NCBI GenBank assembly: GCA_016081115.2
Contig: CM071928.1
Coordinates: 56,303,950 to 56,367,949, forward strand
Length of the DNA: 64,000 nucleotides
Direction: 5' to 3'
Source: Rehmannia glutinosa
Taxonomy: Eukaryota; Streptophyta; Magnoliopsida; Lamiales; Orobanchaceae
The notes beneath the pieces were generated by a model that was given only the letters and a program-made list of their open reading frames with translations, ran no database searches and was not told the origin of the DNA. Positions 1 through 11,800 of the stretch are shown here, in pieces (position 1 is the stretch's first letter; each line of letters starts with the position of its first letter). A program made the position numbers and the translations under genes.

Positions 1-1556
1 AATTACTGGATCTGCTCGGATGATCTGCTCTTGAGCTGTCTCTTCTTCAAGGATGGGCAATTCAATTGAGAAAGTGAATGTTTCCACAAATGCATCATCT
101 CGCACATATGGGATCGATTGTACAGTTGTTCGTGCCTTTGATGATCCGGGTTTAGTCGATCCTGCTGCAGATTTGGGAGCCTGCGCAGATGACTCGGTCT
201 CAGCTGGGCTGGTTGAGTGGATTGGCCAATCGATCGATCTCATTTGTCTTAATGACTTCTTGGCCTTAGTAGATTCTGCTAAATGAATTTCCTTGTCCTC
301 AGCTGCACCATCAGCTTCATCAGAGGATTATGAAGCCTGGGGGCTTGGTTCATCATCAAAGTTGAACTTTTGACGAGCAACATGAGTGGACTCAGCTTCG
401 TCTTCAGATCCCATAAAGGATATATCAGGGTTGTCCTGGGAATCATGAAGAGCACTAATAACCTTTTCTGATTTAGCAATGATGACAGGAGGGATGCTCT
501 TATCTTCTTGAGTTTTACCCAGGGAAGTCTCAACCTCCCTTGGGCCTTCAATACCTCCAGCAGTCTCAACTGCAGCGAGGTCTTCTACAATCCCTTCAAC
601 ATACACAACTGTCTTAGGGTCTTGGACAGTGGCATCCGTAGGAGTCTCAACCCCTTGGATTGCACACCCGGTGCCCCAGTGTTAACTCCGGGGCATTTCC
701 AACCCGTGCCTCGACTACACGAGCGTCCTCCTGCCAAAGTAGTTGGCACTTCAGCTGGGACAGACTCAACTGTCCGAGCTTCGTCAGTGTCAGTCTGATG
801 TGGTTCTCTTTCCTTTTCCACTTCGCCTCCTTTTTGCAATGTTGAGTTATCTGCAACATCCTCCGACCTTGCTGCAGTGGAGTGAGTTTCCCCTCACCGG
901 CACACCACCGAGTGATGATGATGGTGGGGTCACTCTTCTCCAGACTCCCGGCTGCTTCCGTTGAGTGCCCAATTGAGGGCTGGTGGTAAAACACCTTCAG
1001 TAGGGGTTGGCTCAACTCGGGTGCCCAAGTTACCAGTTTCACCGCCAGTTCCCCGAGAGTCATTTGGTGAGTGCACTGGGGAGGTGGTGGCAGCTATAGT
1101 TGTGGCAATTTGCTGCACCACTCCCAAAGGATCCAATTCTAGGTGAGCCTGAGATGATTCTCCTGGTCCTTCCATCATCTGCTGCTCATGCATCAACCTG
1201 GATTCCTTTAGAGCTTGCTACATGTCTGACTTCTCTGTTGCAGCCATGGGATCCAAGTCTTCATCACTCTCAGAGAGCATATCAAGATGAGAGTGAGCGT
1301 GTTCTAGAATTCCAGTAAAATGACAGATATTTGCCTTCTCCAGTGCACGGGCTTGCTCTTTAGCTTTGTCCTTCTCATCCATCTTTATGATACGGAGGAG
1401 GTCCATGTAGTGCCCTTCGTCGAGAGCCGTTCGGACACTGGTAACTCCAAGGAAATGCAGTAATTCCTCTTCCTCCTCGATAAATTCAGGGCGTTCGAAC
1501 TGCACCCTGGAATGACTTAGCTTCCATGCCCTCCATTCACGTAGATGGTGTTGGAT
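1..1556 (-). pseudogene. env-position ORF fragment, Sirevirus copy 3 (left part)
   Basis: Broken minus-strand reading frames at 279-606, 585-839, 930-1196 and 1218-1505. They encode an acidic, Ala/Glu/Thr/Ser-rich, low-complexity protein with recurring phrases such as EVETS, SALHDSQDN and NFDDEP. The same phrases occur in the open 276-residue stretch at 38000-38830 of copy 2 and in copy 1 at 25.6-26.9 kb. It is the middle of the long ORF that this family carries between pol and the 3' LTR. No enzymatic domain is visible, and frameshifts separate the pieces. The last codons before the hAT insertion continue at 5324. Function is unknown; its position matches the env-like genes reported for Sireviruses, but I see no membrane segment here. 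Confidence 0.7.
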
Positions 1557-1564
1557 GTCAGGAT
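1557..1564. repeat. 8-bp target site duplication, left flank of hAT
   Basis: GTCAGGAT is repeated exactly at 5316-5323 on the other side of the element. Eight base pairs is the hallmark hAT duplication length. The related Sirevirus copy 2 shows the uninterrupted site (GTCCGGAT at 39388-39395). Confidence 0.95.
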
Positions 1565-1830
1565 TAGGGGTGGCAAATCATGTTATCGTGTCGTGTTTCG
1601 TGTCGACACGATAAGGACACAACACGATAAGGACACACACGAACACGACAGGATAAGAAATGTCCTGACACGAACACGAACACGATAATTTTCGTGTTGA
1701 CACGACACGACACGATATGACACGATAAATGTGAAAATGTTTAAGTTTCAATGATACGATATTACACGATAAGACACGATATCAAATTACACGATATGAC
1801 ACAAAAAAACACGATACAAAATTACAAATT
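1565..1830. repeat. hAT left terminal and subterminal repeat region
   Basis: The terminal inverted repeat is followed by a dense run of CACGATA / ACACGA motifs to about 1830, mirrored at about 5030-5315. Clustered subterminal motifs are where hAT transposases bind in studied elements such as Ac. That this array is the binding region is inference from position and density. Confidence 0.75.
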
Positions 1831-2175
1831 TCCAAATCAAATATAACCAGCTAACCACTGAAGTCCAAGTCCAACAAGTAATAAAAACATTTGAAAATCT
1901 CATCATGCCATACAAGACAAAACAAAAAAAAACATTCTAAGAAAGATAATATATGGTTCAACAGTTCAACCATTACAGGACTTTAGTCTTCATATTACTT
2001 TCTTGCTCCAACTTGCTATATGACCAAAAACTCCAAAAAGCAATGACCTATTTGATTGACAAAAAATAATAAAATATACAATAAGTAGCAAGTTATGGAA
2101 TTAATAATTAAACAAAAGAAAAATAAAGCTTGCAAAAATGAAAATTAACAAAAAAATGATGCAAGCTTTTACTTT

Positions 2176-4391
2176 TCATGTAAAGGTAGAACATTCAGTT
2201 GAAGTATGAGAAACAGTCTCATCCATCACGTCTTCCACAAGCTCCTTAATAGGTAGTACACTCTCACCAACTTTGAAAAATAATAAAATGGCAATTATTA
2301 AAAGCAACAAAACATAATTAATAGATTAAAAATAAAAAGCCGACATATGAAACATATAAATATTAATAAAATAAAACGTTATACCTTTTTCTCCATACAA
2401 CCAATCTCTTGTACAAATAATTGCTTCCACGACATTTGGTTTGAGTGCACTTCGATATTGGTCAAGTACTCTTCCACCAACACTAAAAACAGATTCTGAA
2501 GCCACTGTAGTTATAGGAATGCACAAAATATCACGAGCTATGGAAGCGACCACAGGATATCTATATTGATTTCCTTTCCAATACTCAAGAATATCAAGAT
2601 TCACTTTCACATCCATCTGTGGTTCTTCCAAATAAAGCTCCAGTTGAGATTTTTGTTGGCTTAACCCAAACTCAGTATCAAATGCATTGAATTCCTACAA
2701 TGTACCAAATTAGATAACAATTATAAAAGAAACTGGTATAAAAATTCATAATTGATAATTATATTCATTGTAAATTACCTCCACCATAGCAATAGCCAAT
2801 TCATTTTCATAACTAGAACTTGGATGTGGAACACCCATTGTGTTGCTCTCTTCTTGGCTAGGGAACATCTTGTAATACTCGTCAAAAAGAGCAAATAATC
2901 TTTCTTTAACTTGCAAATATTGATGAGAATTAGGCCCATAAAGTTTATTTTAAGAAAACTCCACAAACTGAAGCTTGTAACGAGGATCAAAGACAACTGC
3001 TATAGTCAAAATCAAGCTGAAATTATGCCAATACTTCTCAAATTTTGATAACATTTGTGATGCCATTTTCTTAATATACTCATCAGCAGCATCCTTACTT
3101 TGTCTCAATGGTGCATAACATGTAACAATCGGACGAAAATACAAATTTGAAGTTGGGTACTTCCACAAAACATGTTGGAGACTTCATAAAATAAGGCTAA
3201 GAAACCACATATTTTCTCCACTCTTTCCCATTCAACTAAAGAAGGACAATTCTTATAGTTGTGGTCACTTAATTGAAGATTCAAAAATGCTTTTCGATAG
3301 TACAAAGCACTATCAAGCATTAGAAATGTAGAATTCCACCTGGTGGGCAGATCTTGCCTCAATCCTTTCTTACTACTCAAAGACACCACGCCTACACATT
3401 CGAAAAACTTCTGTTTCCTCATTTGTGAACCTCGCACATATTTGATGCTTTCCCGAATCTTAGTAATAGCCCCATCAATATCCTTCAAACCATCTTGCAC
3501 TACCAAATTCATAATGTGAGCACAACAACGAATATGGAAGTAGTCACCATTACAAAGAAGTGCATCATTCAAATTCAACTGTGTAAGCAACATATCAACA
3601 GACACATCATTCGCCGAAGCATTATCCAAAGTCAAAGCAAATAGTTTGGTTTCAATCCCCCACTCAGATATCATAGAAAGCAATTTATTAGATAATGTTG
3701 CATCCTTGTTTGGAGATGGCATGAGAGAAAAGTTCAACACCCTCTTTTGAAGCACCCATTCTTTATCAATAAAGTGGGATGTTAGAGAAATATAGCCATC
3801 AGTAGTAATACAAGTCCAACAATCAGAAGTTAAACATATTCTACCGGGTGTCTCATTTAACATCGACTTGATTCTCATTTTTTCTCTTTCATACAATTTC
3901 AAAACATCAGCCTTTAATGTATTTCTAGAAACCAACTTAACGTCATGTCGAAGATACTCAAAACAAGCTACAATACATTCATATTCAACAAAACAAAAAG
4001 GTAAACCATGAGCAACTACTGCAGAACACACCAACTCTCTAAAATGTTCAGGATCATATCTAGGTGCAACACTCTTAGACAACATCATATCTCCAACATC
4101 ATGTGTGTTTCTCCATGGACAAGTTTCTATATGGCGTCTCAAATTTCCAGTTCCAGTTTTGCTTGAAATTTTATTATACTTATGTCCACAATATTTGCAC
4201 TTGCATGTTGCAAAATCATTAGTACCTGTATTAAGAACCTTGAAATGGTTCCAAACATCTGATCTCTTTTTTCTTTTATTCGTTTTGCTAGTGTTTTGAC
4301 TTTTTTCCTTATTTAGACTTGTACCTCCTTCTTCCAAATCAACAAATTCATCCTGAGTGTCAGCAACACTAGCACTCTCAATATTCGACAT
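2176..4391 (-). pseudogene. hAT transposase, three exons, BED zinc finger plus hATC dimerisation domain
   Basis: DNA-binding transposase that cuts and reinserts the element in the nucleus. Exon 1 is 4391-2779, exon 2 is 2694-2385 and exon 3 is 2270-2176; introns 2778-2695 and 2384-2271 both have GT..AG ends. The start at 4391 gives an acidic leader, a basic KRKKR stretch (residues 39-43) and a BED finger at about 43-93 (C65-x2-C68, H87-x3-C91). TSDCW and TLDNASAND are the RNase H-like core segments. Exon 2 encodes the hATC domain with SESVFS and GGRVLDQYRSAL. Exon 3 ends at the TGA at 2178-2176. There are two lesions: a 1-bp frameshift near 3160 (after FCGS) and an in-frame TAA near 2955 (after VEFS). 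Splicing is inferred from reading-frame continuity. Confidence 0.88.
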
Positions 4392-5029
4392 GGCATCCTA
4401 GTTTACAGAAAAAAAAAATCATTATTATGTATAACACTAAAAACATATCAATTATCAAGTATAAACTACATAAAAAATTAAAACTGAACAATTAATATAA
4501 TAAAATGAATTTTAAATGGGCCACTGAACCAAGTTGGGCTTGTATACCTATTTGGTTTCAATTAATTGAAAGTTACTGTAAAGAAAATTTACTGTATTTT
4601 TTATTTTCCAAAAAGAAAAAAAGAAAAAAAAAAGAGAAAAATGAAAAGGGAACTTACTGTTTAAATAGAGAGTAATCCTTGGAAAATGAAAATGGAGGGC
4701 AGTGGTCGCTTATGTATGAAGGCTGATGTACGCCGGAGTCCGAACGACGATGTACGGCGGTTCTTGCTTGGAGTTGACTGTCGAAATGTGAGTGAAACTA
4801 AAACCCTAAAAATGAAACCTGGTTGGTCTTTTGGGTGAAAAGTGAAAGCATAAACTAAAAACGTTTTTTAAAATTAAAACTGGACAAAACTTAAAGTCGT
4901 GAGTCAATAAGTGTAAATCAGTAAATGTCTAAAGTAAGTAGTCTAAACTCTAGTCTCTAAACATTATCACCTCATTTTTTATTTTTTTTTCCATTTATTT
5001 TATGTTTTATAATTATTTTATTTTTTTTA

Positions 5030-5315
5030 GTTTTCAGGTTAACGTGTCACTAACGGATTATCGTGTCATTATCAGATACGTGTTTCAAAACAGATCGTGT
5101 CGCTAACAGATTAACAGGTCGTTAACAGGTCAACGTGTTATTCGTTATTTTTTATCGTGTTACACGAACACGACACGAACACGACACGAAATTTTCGTGT
5201 CCTTATCGTGTCGACACGATAAGGACATGAACACGATAAGGCTAAACACTAACCTGCTATTTTCGTGTTGTTTTCGTGTCGTGCTATCGTGTCGTGTCAA
5301 GAATTGCCACCCCTA
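5030..5315. repeat. hAT right terminal and subterminal repeat region
   Basis: Many CGTGTC/GACACG/ACACGA motifs end in the inverted terminus TTGCCACCCCTA, mirroring 1565-1830. The exact duplication GTCAGGAT follows at 5316-5323. Confidence 0.8.
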
Positions 5316-5505
5316 GTCAGGATACACAGGAGAAACCACAATTACATCATCATCTTCATCCTCTTCCTGTCCTTCCGTTTCAGGGATGAAAGGTAGCATA
5401 CTCTGCTTCTCTTCGCCTTCAGCATCATATGTGGCAGGTGGAGAGACAATCTTTTCAACAGGAGATTTAGTTGTCTCAGCTGCTTCTTTGGTAAGCCTCT
5501 GCTAA

Positions 5506-6638
5506 TCCACTAAGTAATGATCAATTCACAAAGTGGTTATCAGTCTAGAGAGAAGTCTTGATCACACAGTTGACTTGCTCCTTGGACTCGGTCTGGAGAT
5601 GTCTTGGCCACACAGCTGCCTTCTCGTCCGACTCAGCTTCTTCACAGGCGGCATTTGCACAGCTCTTACTCACTTTCTCAAGCTTCTTGGATTTGATCAC
5701 GAAGCCCTCCAATAACTTGAGATTGGTTCGACCTTGAAACTTCCTACAATCCTCCTTGGAAAGTAGACCCCTTTTGATTCTTCAAAAGTTTCCTCTTCAA
5801 CAGATTGAAGTTGTCTTTCCTTCACAGCTTGTGTTAGATCGATTTCCTTCGAGATTTAGGCTTGAGGATTTTGCTTGAATATCTTGAGAATATTTTGCAG
5901 GTTACAAATTTAATAATGCTTGTTCGTTCGTGGTTCAGGTAATCAAGGTAGCCTTTTCTCAATGAAATTCCTCAGCCTTTTATAGTGAACTTTCAAAAAT
6001 CTACCCATTGAAGAGATTGGCTAATTTTCAAAAGTCACTTGTGTTCGTTGGCTTGTCTTTTCTTGGTTTTTCAGTCTTGAGATGTAGACCTTTCCTCGTA
6101 TTAAATGAATGTCCAGCTTTTCAGGTTCTGACATAAGGTGCAGTGCTTCCCATTGGTTTATTCCTTTTGCACACTTTTGAGACTGAGCACTTTAAGACAT
6201 GGCAGCAAGGAAGTATTACTTATTTAAGTAAAGTTCTTGACTTATGTGCAACGGATTCTTTTCAGTTAACTCCTCTTTGCAGCTGCCTTTTCCCCAGGTG
6301 ACTTGAGTCTGCTCCAATCATTGAAAGACTCATCTATCACTTCAACTCTTGACATGGCTCCTCAAGTTGACTTAACTGACTCTTCACACAGCTGTCCCTC
6401 AGCTGTTACATCTGCAGTCGAGTCCTTGATCTTCTATTTTGGCCATACTCAGTTGTTCCTCAGCGGAGTCTTCACTTCACTTCTTCAGTTGACTTCTTGT
6501 ATTCCCAGGCATAGCTGACTTGACTCAGCTCATTCAACCCTATCTATTACAATGAGAATTACAAGGAAAATGGGGTGTCAACATTCTAATCTAAGATTTA
6601 CATGGCATTATCAAAATCTACAAAATAATTTCCCAACA
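5506..6638 (-). repeat. Truncated 5' LTR of Sirevirus copy 3
   Basis: Matches the right LTR of copy 2 from about 47411 to 48514 and, in reverse complement, the LTRs of copy 1. It ends at 6638 with TCCCAACA, the inverse of the family start TGTTGGGA. A TATA box on the minus strand (TATAAAAG, window 5977-5984) sits where the other copies have theirs. The inner ~400 bp of the LTR is missing because of the internal deletion. The open frame at 5533-5715 is non-coding LTR sequence. Confidence 0.82.
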
Positions 6639-6651
6639 CAGTGGTTGAATG

Positions 6652-7195
6652 GAAATAACCCGAGTCAGTAACAGAGATCAAGAGTTTCTTACGACTGGTT
6701 GGATATTATAGAAGATTTATCAAGGATTTCTCTAAGATAGCCGGACCACTCACTCAACTAACCCAGAAGCAAGTCAATTTCGAGTGGAACGACAAGTGCG
6801 AGGCTAGTTTCCAAGAACTGAAGAAACGATTTACTACAGCTCCAGTCTTAGTTCTTCCAAAGGGAACATAAGGCTTTGTCGTTTACAGTGATGCATCAAA
6901 TGAAGGACTAGGAGCAGTGCTCATGCATGAAGGAAATGTCATTGCATATACGTCACGGAAGCTCAAGCTGTATGAGGCCAATTACCCGACGCATGACTTG
7001 GAATTGGCAGCGATAGTATTCGCGTTAAAGAAGTGGAGGCACTATCTTTACGGAGCAACGTTCACAATTTTCACATATCACAAGAGCCTGAAATATCTAT
7101 TCTCTCGAAAGATCTCAATCTATGGCAAGAGATGGATGGAGTTAATTGAGGACTATCACTTTGATATTCAATACCATCCGGGAAGGCTAACGTAG
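6652..7195 (+). pseudogene. Tekay-like RT C-terminus and RNase H
   Basis: From 6652 the frame reads the RT thumb/connection signature (SFLRLVGYYRRFI) and continues into RNase H. There is one in-frame TAA at 6869-6871 just before the RNase H domain. The domain reads [14 protein letters not shown] (catalytic Asp), then [21 protein letters not shown] with its acidic residue, and ends near QYHPGRLT at 7195. The catalytic RT segment is absent, removed with everything left of the Sirevirus insertion. The fragment is too short to be a working enzyme. Confidence 0.85.
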
Positions 7196-7234
7196 TAGCC
7201 GACGCCTTGAGCGTAAATGCGAGTTTAGCGACTA

Positions 7235-8625
7235 ATGATTCGAGAGTGGAAATCATTAGAAGAACCGAGCAATTGGAATCCGGCGAGAAACAATACTCGG
7301 ATTACATGTGCTAACATTTCGGTTAAACCCGATCTGGCCGGACGAGATCAAGCAAAGACAGAAAAGATGCGCATCTTTAAAAAGCTGAAAGAGAAGATAC
7401 TTAAAAGGGAGAGACAAGAATTTTCGGTACCCGAAGATGGGATTATTATATTCCGAAACCGAGTATGTGTACCGAATGACGAGGAGATAAGGAATAAAAT
7501 CCTGGTAGAGGCACGCCGCTCGATGTACACTATACATCCTGGAGGAAACAAGATGTATAAGGACTTGAAACGTAATTATTGGTGGGTAAACATGAAGAAC
7601 CAGGTAGCGGAGTTCGTTGCGAGATGTTTGACTTGTCAACGAGTAAAAGCAGAACACCGACGACCATCTGTTTTACTACAGCCGTTGAGGATTCCCGAGT
7701 GGAAATGGGAACAAATAATGATAGACTTCATGACGGACCTACCAAGGACCAAATGAGGCCATGATGCTATATGGGTAGTCGTAGATCGACTCACGAAATC
7801 TGCACACTTCTTACCCATCAAGAAGATTGATAGCTTGCAGAAACTCGCGCAGATATATATCCGAGAGATCATTCGACTGCATGGAGTGTCGGCGACATAG
7901 TATCGAGGCAGAGATCCGAGGTTTGTCTCAGTTTTGGAAGTTCTTGCACGAGGAATTGGGTACCTCGCTAAGTTTCAAAGACAAAGAAGACACCACAAAC
8001 TTGATGGACGATCGAGCGAATGATTCAAACCCTGGAAGATATCTTGCAAGCTTGCACGTTGGATTTCAAGGAAGTTGGGATTCACACTTACCGTTGGCCG
8101 AGTTCGCCTATAATAACAACTATCAGGCCACGATTGGGATGGCACCCTACAAGGCACTATATGGGCGAAAGTGTAGATCCCCACTGCACTGGGAGATTGA
8201 CGACCAATGAACTCCAAAAGGGAAACGAAAGCCTCCATCGTTTCCAAAGGTTGACCTAGTTCAGGAGGCCATGGAGAAGGACAAACTGATCAAGGAACGG
8301 ATCTGCATGGCTCAGAGCCGCCAAAAGAGTTATGCGGACAATAGGAGAAAGGATTTGGAATTTGAAGTCGGAGATGAAGTATTTCTCAGACTCTCGCCAC
8401 GGAAAAGAGTGATTAATCCAAAGAAAGGAGGCAAGTTGTGTCCGAGATATGTTGGACCTTACAAGATTTTGAAGAGGATCGGGAAGTTAGCCTACTGACT
8501 CGAGTTACTAGCACAGTATGCGGGAATGCACGATGTATTCCACGTCTCGAGATTGAAGAAGTATCATCCAGATCCCGAACATATCATCACTTATGATACT
8601 CCTCCCCTGATGGAGAATTTGTCCT
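7235..8625 (+). pseudogene. Tekay-like integrase, several frames
   Basis: Integrase inserts the retrotransposon cDNA. The zinc-binding HHCC region is at about 7530-7650 (IHPGGNKM then CLTCQ). The catalytic core begins IDFMTDLP at about 7720. A stop near 7755 interrupts it before the second catalytic Asp (VVVDRLTKSAHF, about 7775-7810). The QTDGQSE-type Glu region near 7980-8020 is corrupted by frameshifts. The core end (LPLAEFAYNNNYQATIGMAP) is open at about 8090-8150, and the C-terminal DNA-binding part reads VGPYKILKRIG at about 8450-8490. Stops at about 7755, 8208 and 8497 and two or three frameshifts show that it is not functional. Confidence 0.85.
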
Positions 8626-8626
8626 A

Positions 8627-8785
8627 CACTGAGAAGCTGATCCGGATTATTGCCAAGCAGATCGTCGATTACGTAAGAGAGAGATTTCGATGGTTAAAGT
8701 GGTGTGGCAGAACCACAACCGAGATGAAGACGCAACGTGGGAAATGGAAGAAGACATTAGGAATCAATATCCAGAGCTATTCTGA
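8627..8785 (+). pseudogene. C-terminal chromodomain of the Tekay-like integrase, frameshifted
   Basis: From about 8672 to 8785 one frame reads REISMVKVVWQNHNRDEDAT, then WEMEEDIRNQYPELF and a stop. This is the group II chromodomain layout typical of plant Tekay/Reina-type chromoviruses. The upstream strand (LIRIIAKQI, about 8636-8662) is in another frame. Chromodomains on integrases target insertion to chromatin with particular histone marks; that is family knowledge, not visible here. Confidence 0.75.
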
Positions 8786-8811
8786 AGAGAATTTGGGGAC
8801 CAAATTCTTTT

Positions 8812-8824
8812 AAGGAGGGGAGGA
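8812..8824 (+). other. Polypurine tract of the Tekay-like element
   Basis: The purine run AAGGAGGGGAGGA lies directly before the LTR start TGTGAAGC at 8825. This is the position where plus-strand DNA synthesis is primed. Confidence 0.85.
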
Positions 8825-11800
8825 TGTGAAGCCCTCGATTTTTCGAGCGTATATTTATTTTACTTATCGTCTATGTACTATTTGACTATTTTACCGCGTC
8901 ACTTTAATGGGTAAATATTAATAATAAATATATTTTCGTATTTAATTTCATTTTTATTTATTACTTGTGATCATGATCATTTATTAATTCTATTTCACAT
9001 TAATGATCAATTCATTGATCAATATTATTATTTGTGCATTTATTAGTCACCTTAGAATTTTAAAAGACTATTTATTTTAGAGACTTATACCTTATAGAAT
9101 TAAGAATTTGATTTAGAATAAGTGATCATGAGACTTAGAAGTGATCAATGAAATCACTATTTATTTTGGAGATTGATATTATTCATCTATTATCATGAAT
9201 TTTGGGACAAAAAAAAATTGATACCATACATATACTTAAGGTGGACGACCATGATGGGATTTTTGGAGTAGAAATATCATCCAAATCTTGTATACATACA
9301 CCTTATATTATACATCTTGTGTATAATTACACCATATTACAAACCTTATACACATTATCTTATACCTCAATTCTTTATTATTAAAATTCTCAACATATTC
9401 TATTCTTCCCAACATTCTTCTTATTCCTATCAAAATTCCATTCCTCTATTTTGACCCATACTTTGACTACCAAGTTGTCTCCATGCAAGAGACCAAGTTC
9501 CAACTTGGAAATATTTCTCTTCCTCTCTCTCCCTATCACACGGCCATATGGCCAATTTTGGCAAGAAATTGATTCATTTCACCCACACAAATTACATAAA
9601 ATTCTCCTCCCTCTCTCTAAACATTCTCCTACCTCTCTCTTCATTTCTTCTTCTTCTTTCTTATACACTTAACAAAAATACAAGAAATCCCCCTCTTAAT
9701 CTTCATAAAATTCGAACTATCCTACTCCAAATGTAAGAATTTTCTTCTTCAATTTATCTTGATATCACCTAGCTCGTCTCTTTCACCTCTTAATTTAAGT
9801 TTAATTTTGATTTTAAGGTATACTTAGAAGACCTTGAAGATACTAAAGAGCCTTGACATCATCTTGAAAAGGACTTCAAGACTTTGAAGAAATTTTGAAG
9901 AATTGGACTATAAGGTAAGATATTTGACTCTAGTGCATTTTTCCTCATTCTTTCTATTTTTTTCAACTTTTAACACCCTATTCTCATTTTTGAGAAATAG
10001 GGGCTGACCTTGGGAGATTTCCTTGAGGGTGAGCAAGACCTTCAATTTTGAAGCCATTACTTGACTCATTTTAGCTACTACACAAGGTAAGTGTAGTTTT
10101 TATCAATTTCTTCACCTCTTTCTTCTTCTTCTTCTTAATTTTAACCTCATTTTTCTAAATCTTATTTTTTTTGGTACTTTTGACTTAGGGTCTGACCTAA
10201 GTAAGTTCATATTCAAAATGTGAAATATAACCTTTAATTTCACAACTATTCAATTTTTAAGGTGGGTGGAAAAATCCTTTCAACTCCTAGGTGTTTTTCT
10301 TTAAATGCATGTAGTATTTTATTCTTGAGCACTTCATATATATATATATATATATAGTGTATTGCATGTTGGTTCCATGTATAAAATTGTGAAAATTCTA
10401 AAGTGTTGCTCAAAAATGCTATTTATTGCAATTTAGGTGCATGCATGAACATTTTGATGATGTATTTGATGAATTCTTGGATAAAATGTATATGCATGTT
10501 TGTGATTCTATATATTCATGATTTATTTGACTTATAACCTGGAAAAGTCGAGCATAATTGATTAAACTTGAATTTTTGGACTTAAAATACAAAAATGGCA
10601 AATTGGTGGACTTAACTGCAAGAAAATAAAACTTAAGGGACCCCTCTGTAATTTTCGAATTTTGGGATTGTACTCAGGTTAAAAAATGATATTTGGAAAT
10701 TTTAATAGAGTTTTAAAACTTATGAGATAAATAAAATCAACCCTTAAAAGCCCAAGGATTAGTTTGTAAAAATTTAGAAGTTTAAGGTCTAATTTGCAAA
10801 TTTTGAAACTGTACCAGTGCCACTTTTAAAATTTGAAATTTTAATTCTTAAGGGACTGGAAACAATATATTTTAAAGGTATTCCAAAAATCCAAGTGTTT
10901 AGAGCTTGGATAGTAATTTTATAAAAATTGAGGGACCAAATTGTAAAAGATTAAACTTGAGGACCCAAAATAAAATTTCCAGGACTTATACCATCCATGT
11001 ACCTGGAAATACTATTTTAACTATAATCTTATGATATTTTGAACCCAAGGTTCAAATTTCATAACAATTGGACCCCTAAAAGCCTTAAAGGCAATTAATT
11101 AAAAATGGGACAAAAATGAGAGTTTCAAAAGTTAAGGAACCTATAATTATTTCTTTTAAAAACTACTTTTGTCCCAATATTCCATTGACCTTAGTGACAT
11201 TTTCCAATTAGAATTACATTAAAATCCCTTCCGGTTTGCGAGATCCAATTATTTTAAACTTAGGGCCCGAAATTATAATTTTAACAAATTTAGGGCCAAT
11301 GTGAGAATTTTATAAAAATTCGACCTCAAAACTTTAAAAACCTAAATATCTTAACAATTTAGAGAATTTAGGAACTGACCTGATAATTATTCAAGGTTGG
11401 GACGTTTATTTATTCAATTTTTAACCCCAAAAGTATTGGTTTTTACAAAACGGGGCCAACTGTAATTTTTTCTTTTAACAAGGAAGAACTCAAATTATTT
11501 TGTTTTAAGAATAGCCCTGGAACCTCTGACATATAATAATTATTTAAAATATTTTATTTTCTCAAAAATCTCTTGACTTATCGAATCAACTTGACCGATT
11601 AATACGCGATCGCGGTGCGACTTCCTCGTCTTGCGATTCCGAACCTATAACGGGACCTATGTCCCACCTAATTCTTCAAGACATCAAAGATTACTTATCC
11701 TCTTGATTATTATCTTCATCCAAATTACTCCACCAACGCCAATAAATACCACACGCGATTTCGAAAACTTTTCTCGGCTCGCTTCACTGAATCAATTTAC

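Larger units (their letters stand above)
1565..5315 (-). mobile_element. hAT-superfamily DNA transposon, nearly intact (3.75 kb)
   Basis: The ends are inverted repeats: TAGGGGTGGCAA at 1565-1576 and TTGCCACCCCTA at 5304-5315, flanked by the exact 8-bp duplication GTCAGGAT. About 200-280 bp inside each end is packed with ACACGA/CGTGTC motifs, in inverse orientation at the two ends. The transposase gene is on the minus strand. The insertion lies inside Sirevirus copy 3 and so post-dates it. Apart from one frameshift and one stop in the transposase, the structure is complete. It is therefore a recently dead, or still cross-mobilisable, member of the family. Confidence 0.93.
1..6638 (-). mobile_element. 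Sirevirus-type Ty1/copia copy 3, internally deleted, with nested hAT
   Basis: Minus-strand relic of the same Sirevirus family as the elements at 17067-30330 and 34464-48514. Positions 1-1556 and 5324-5500 match the env-position ORF of copy 2 (about 37.8-39.6 kb); for example the junction around 1551-1564 plus 5324 matches 39381-39400. At about 5506 the sequence jumps straight into the middle of the LTR, so gag, pol, the start of the env-position ORF and part of the 5' LTR are missing. The 5' LTR ends at 6638 with the family terminus TCCCAACA, and the Tekay-like RT sequence begins immediately after it. The 3' end of the element lies left of the window. Confidence 0.8.

Noticed and set aside
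7256..7657. 133-codon minus-strand open frame opposite the integrase
   Set aside because: It is the antisense shadow of the plus-strand integrase, which has clear motifs.
10337..10358. TA microsatellite as a promoter
   Set aside because: A simple repeat inside the Tekay-like LTR without a supporting transcript layout; also present, shortened, in the second LTR.
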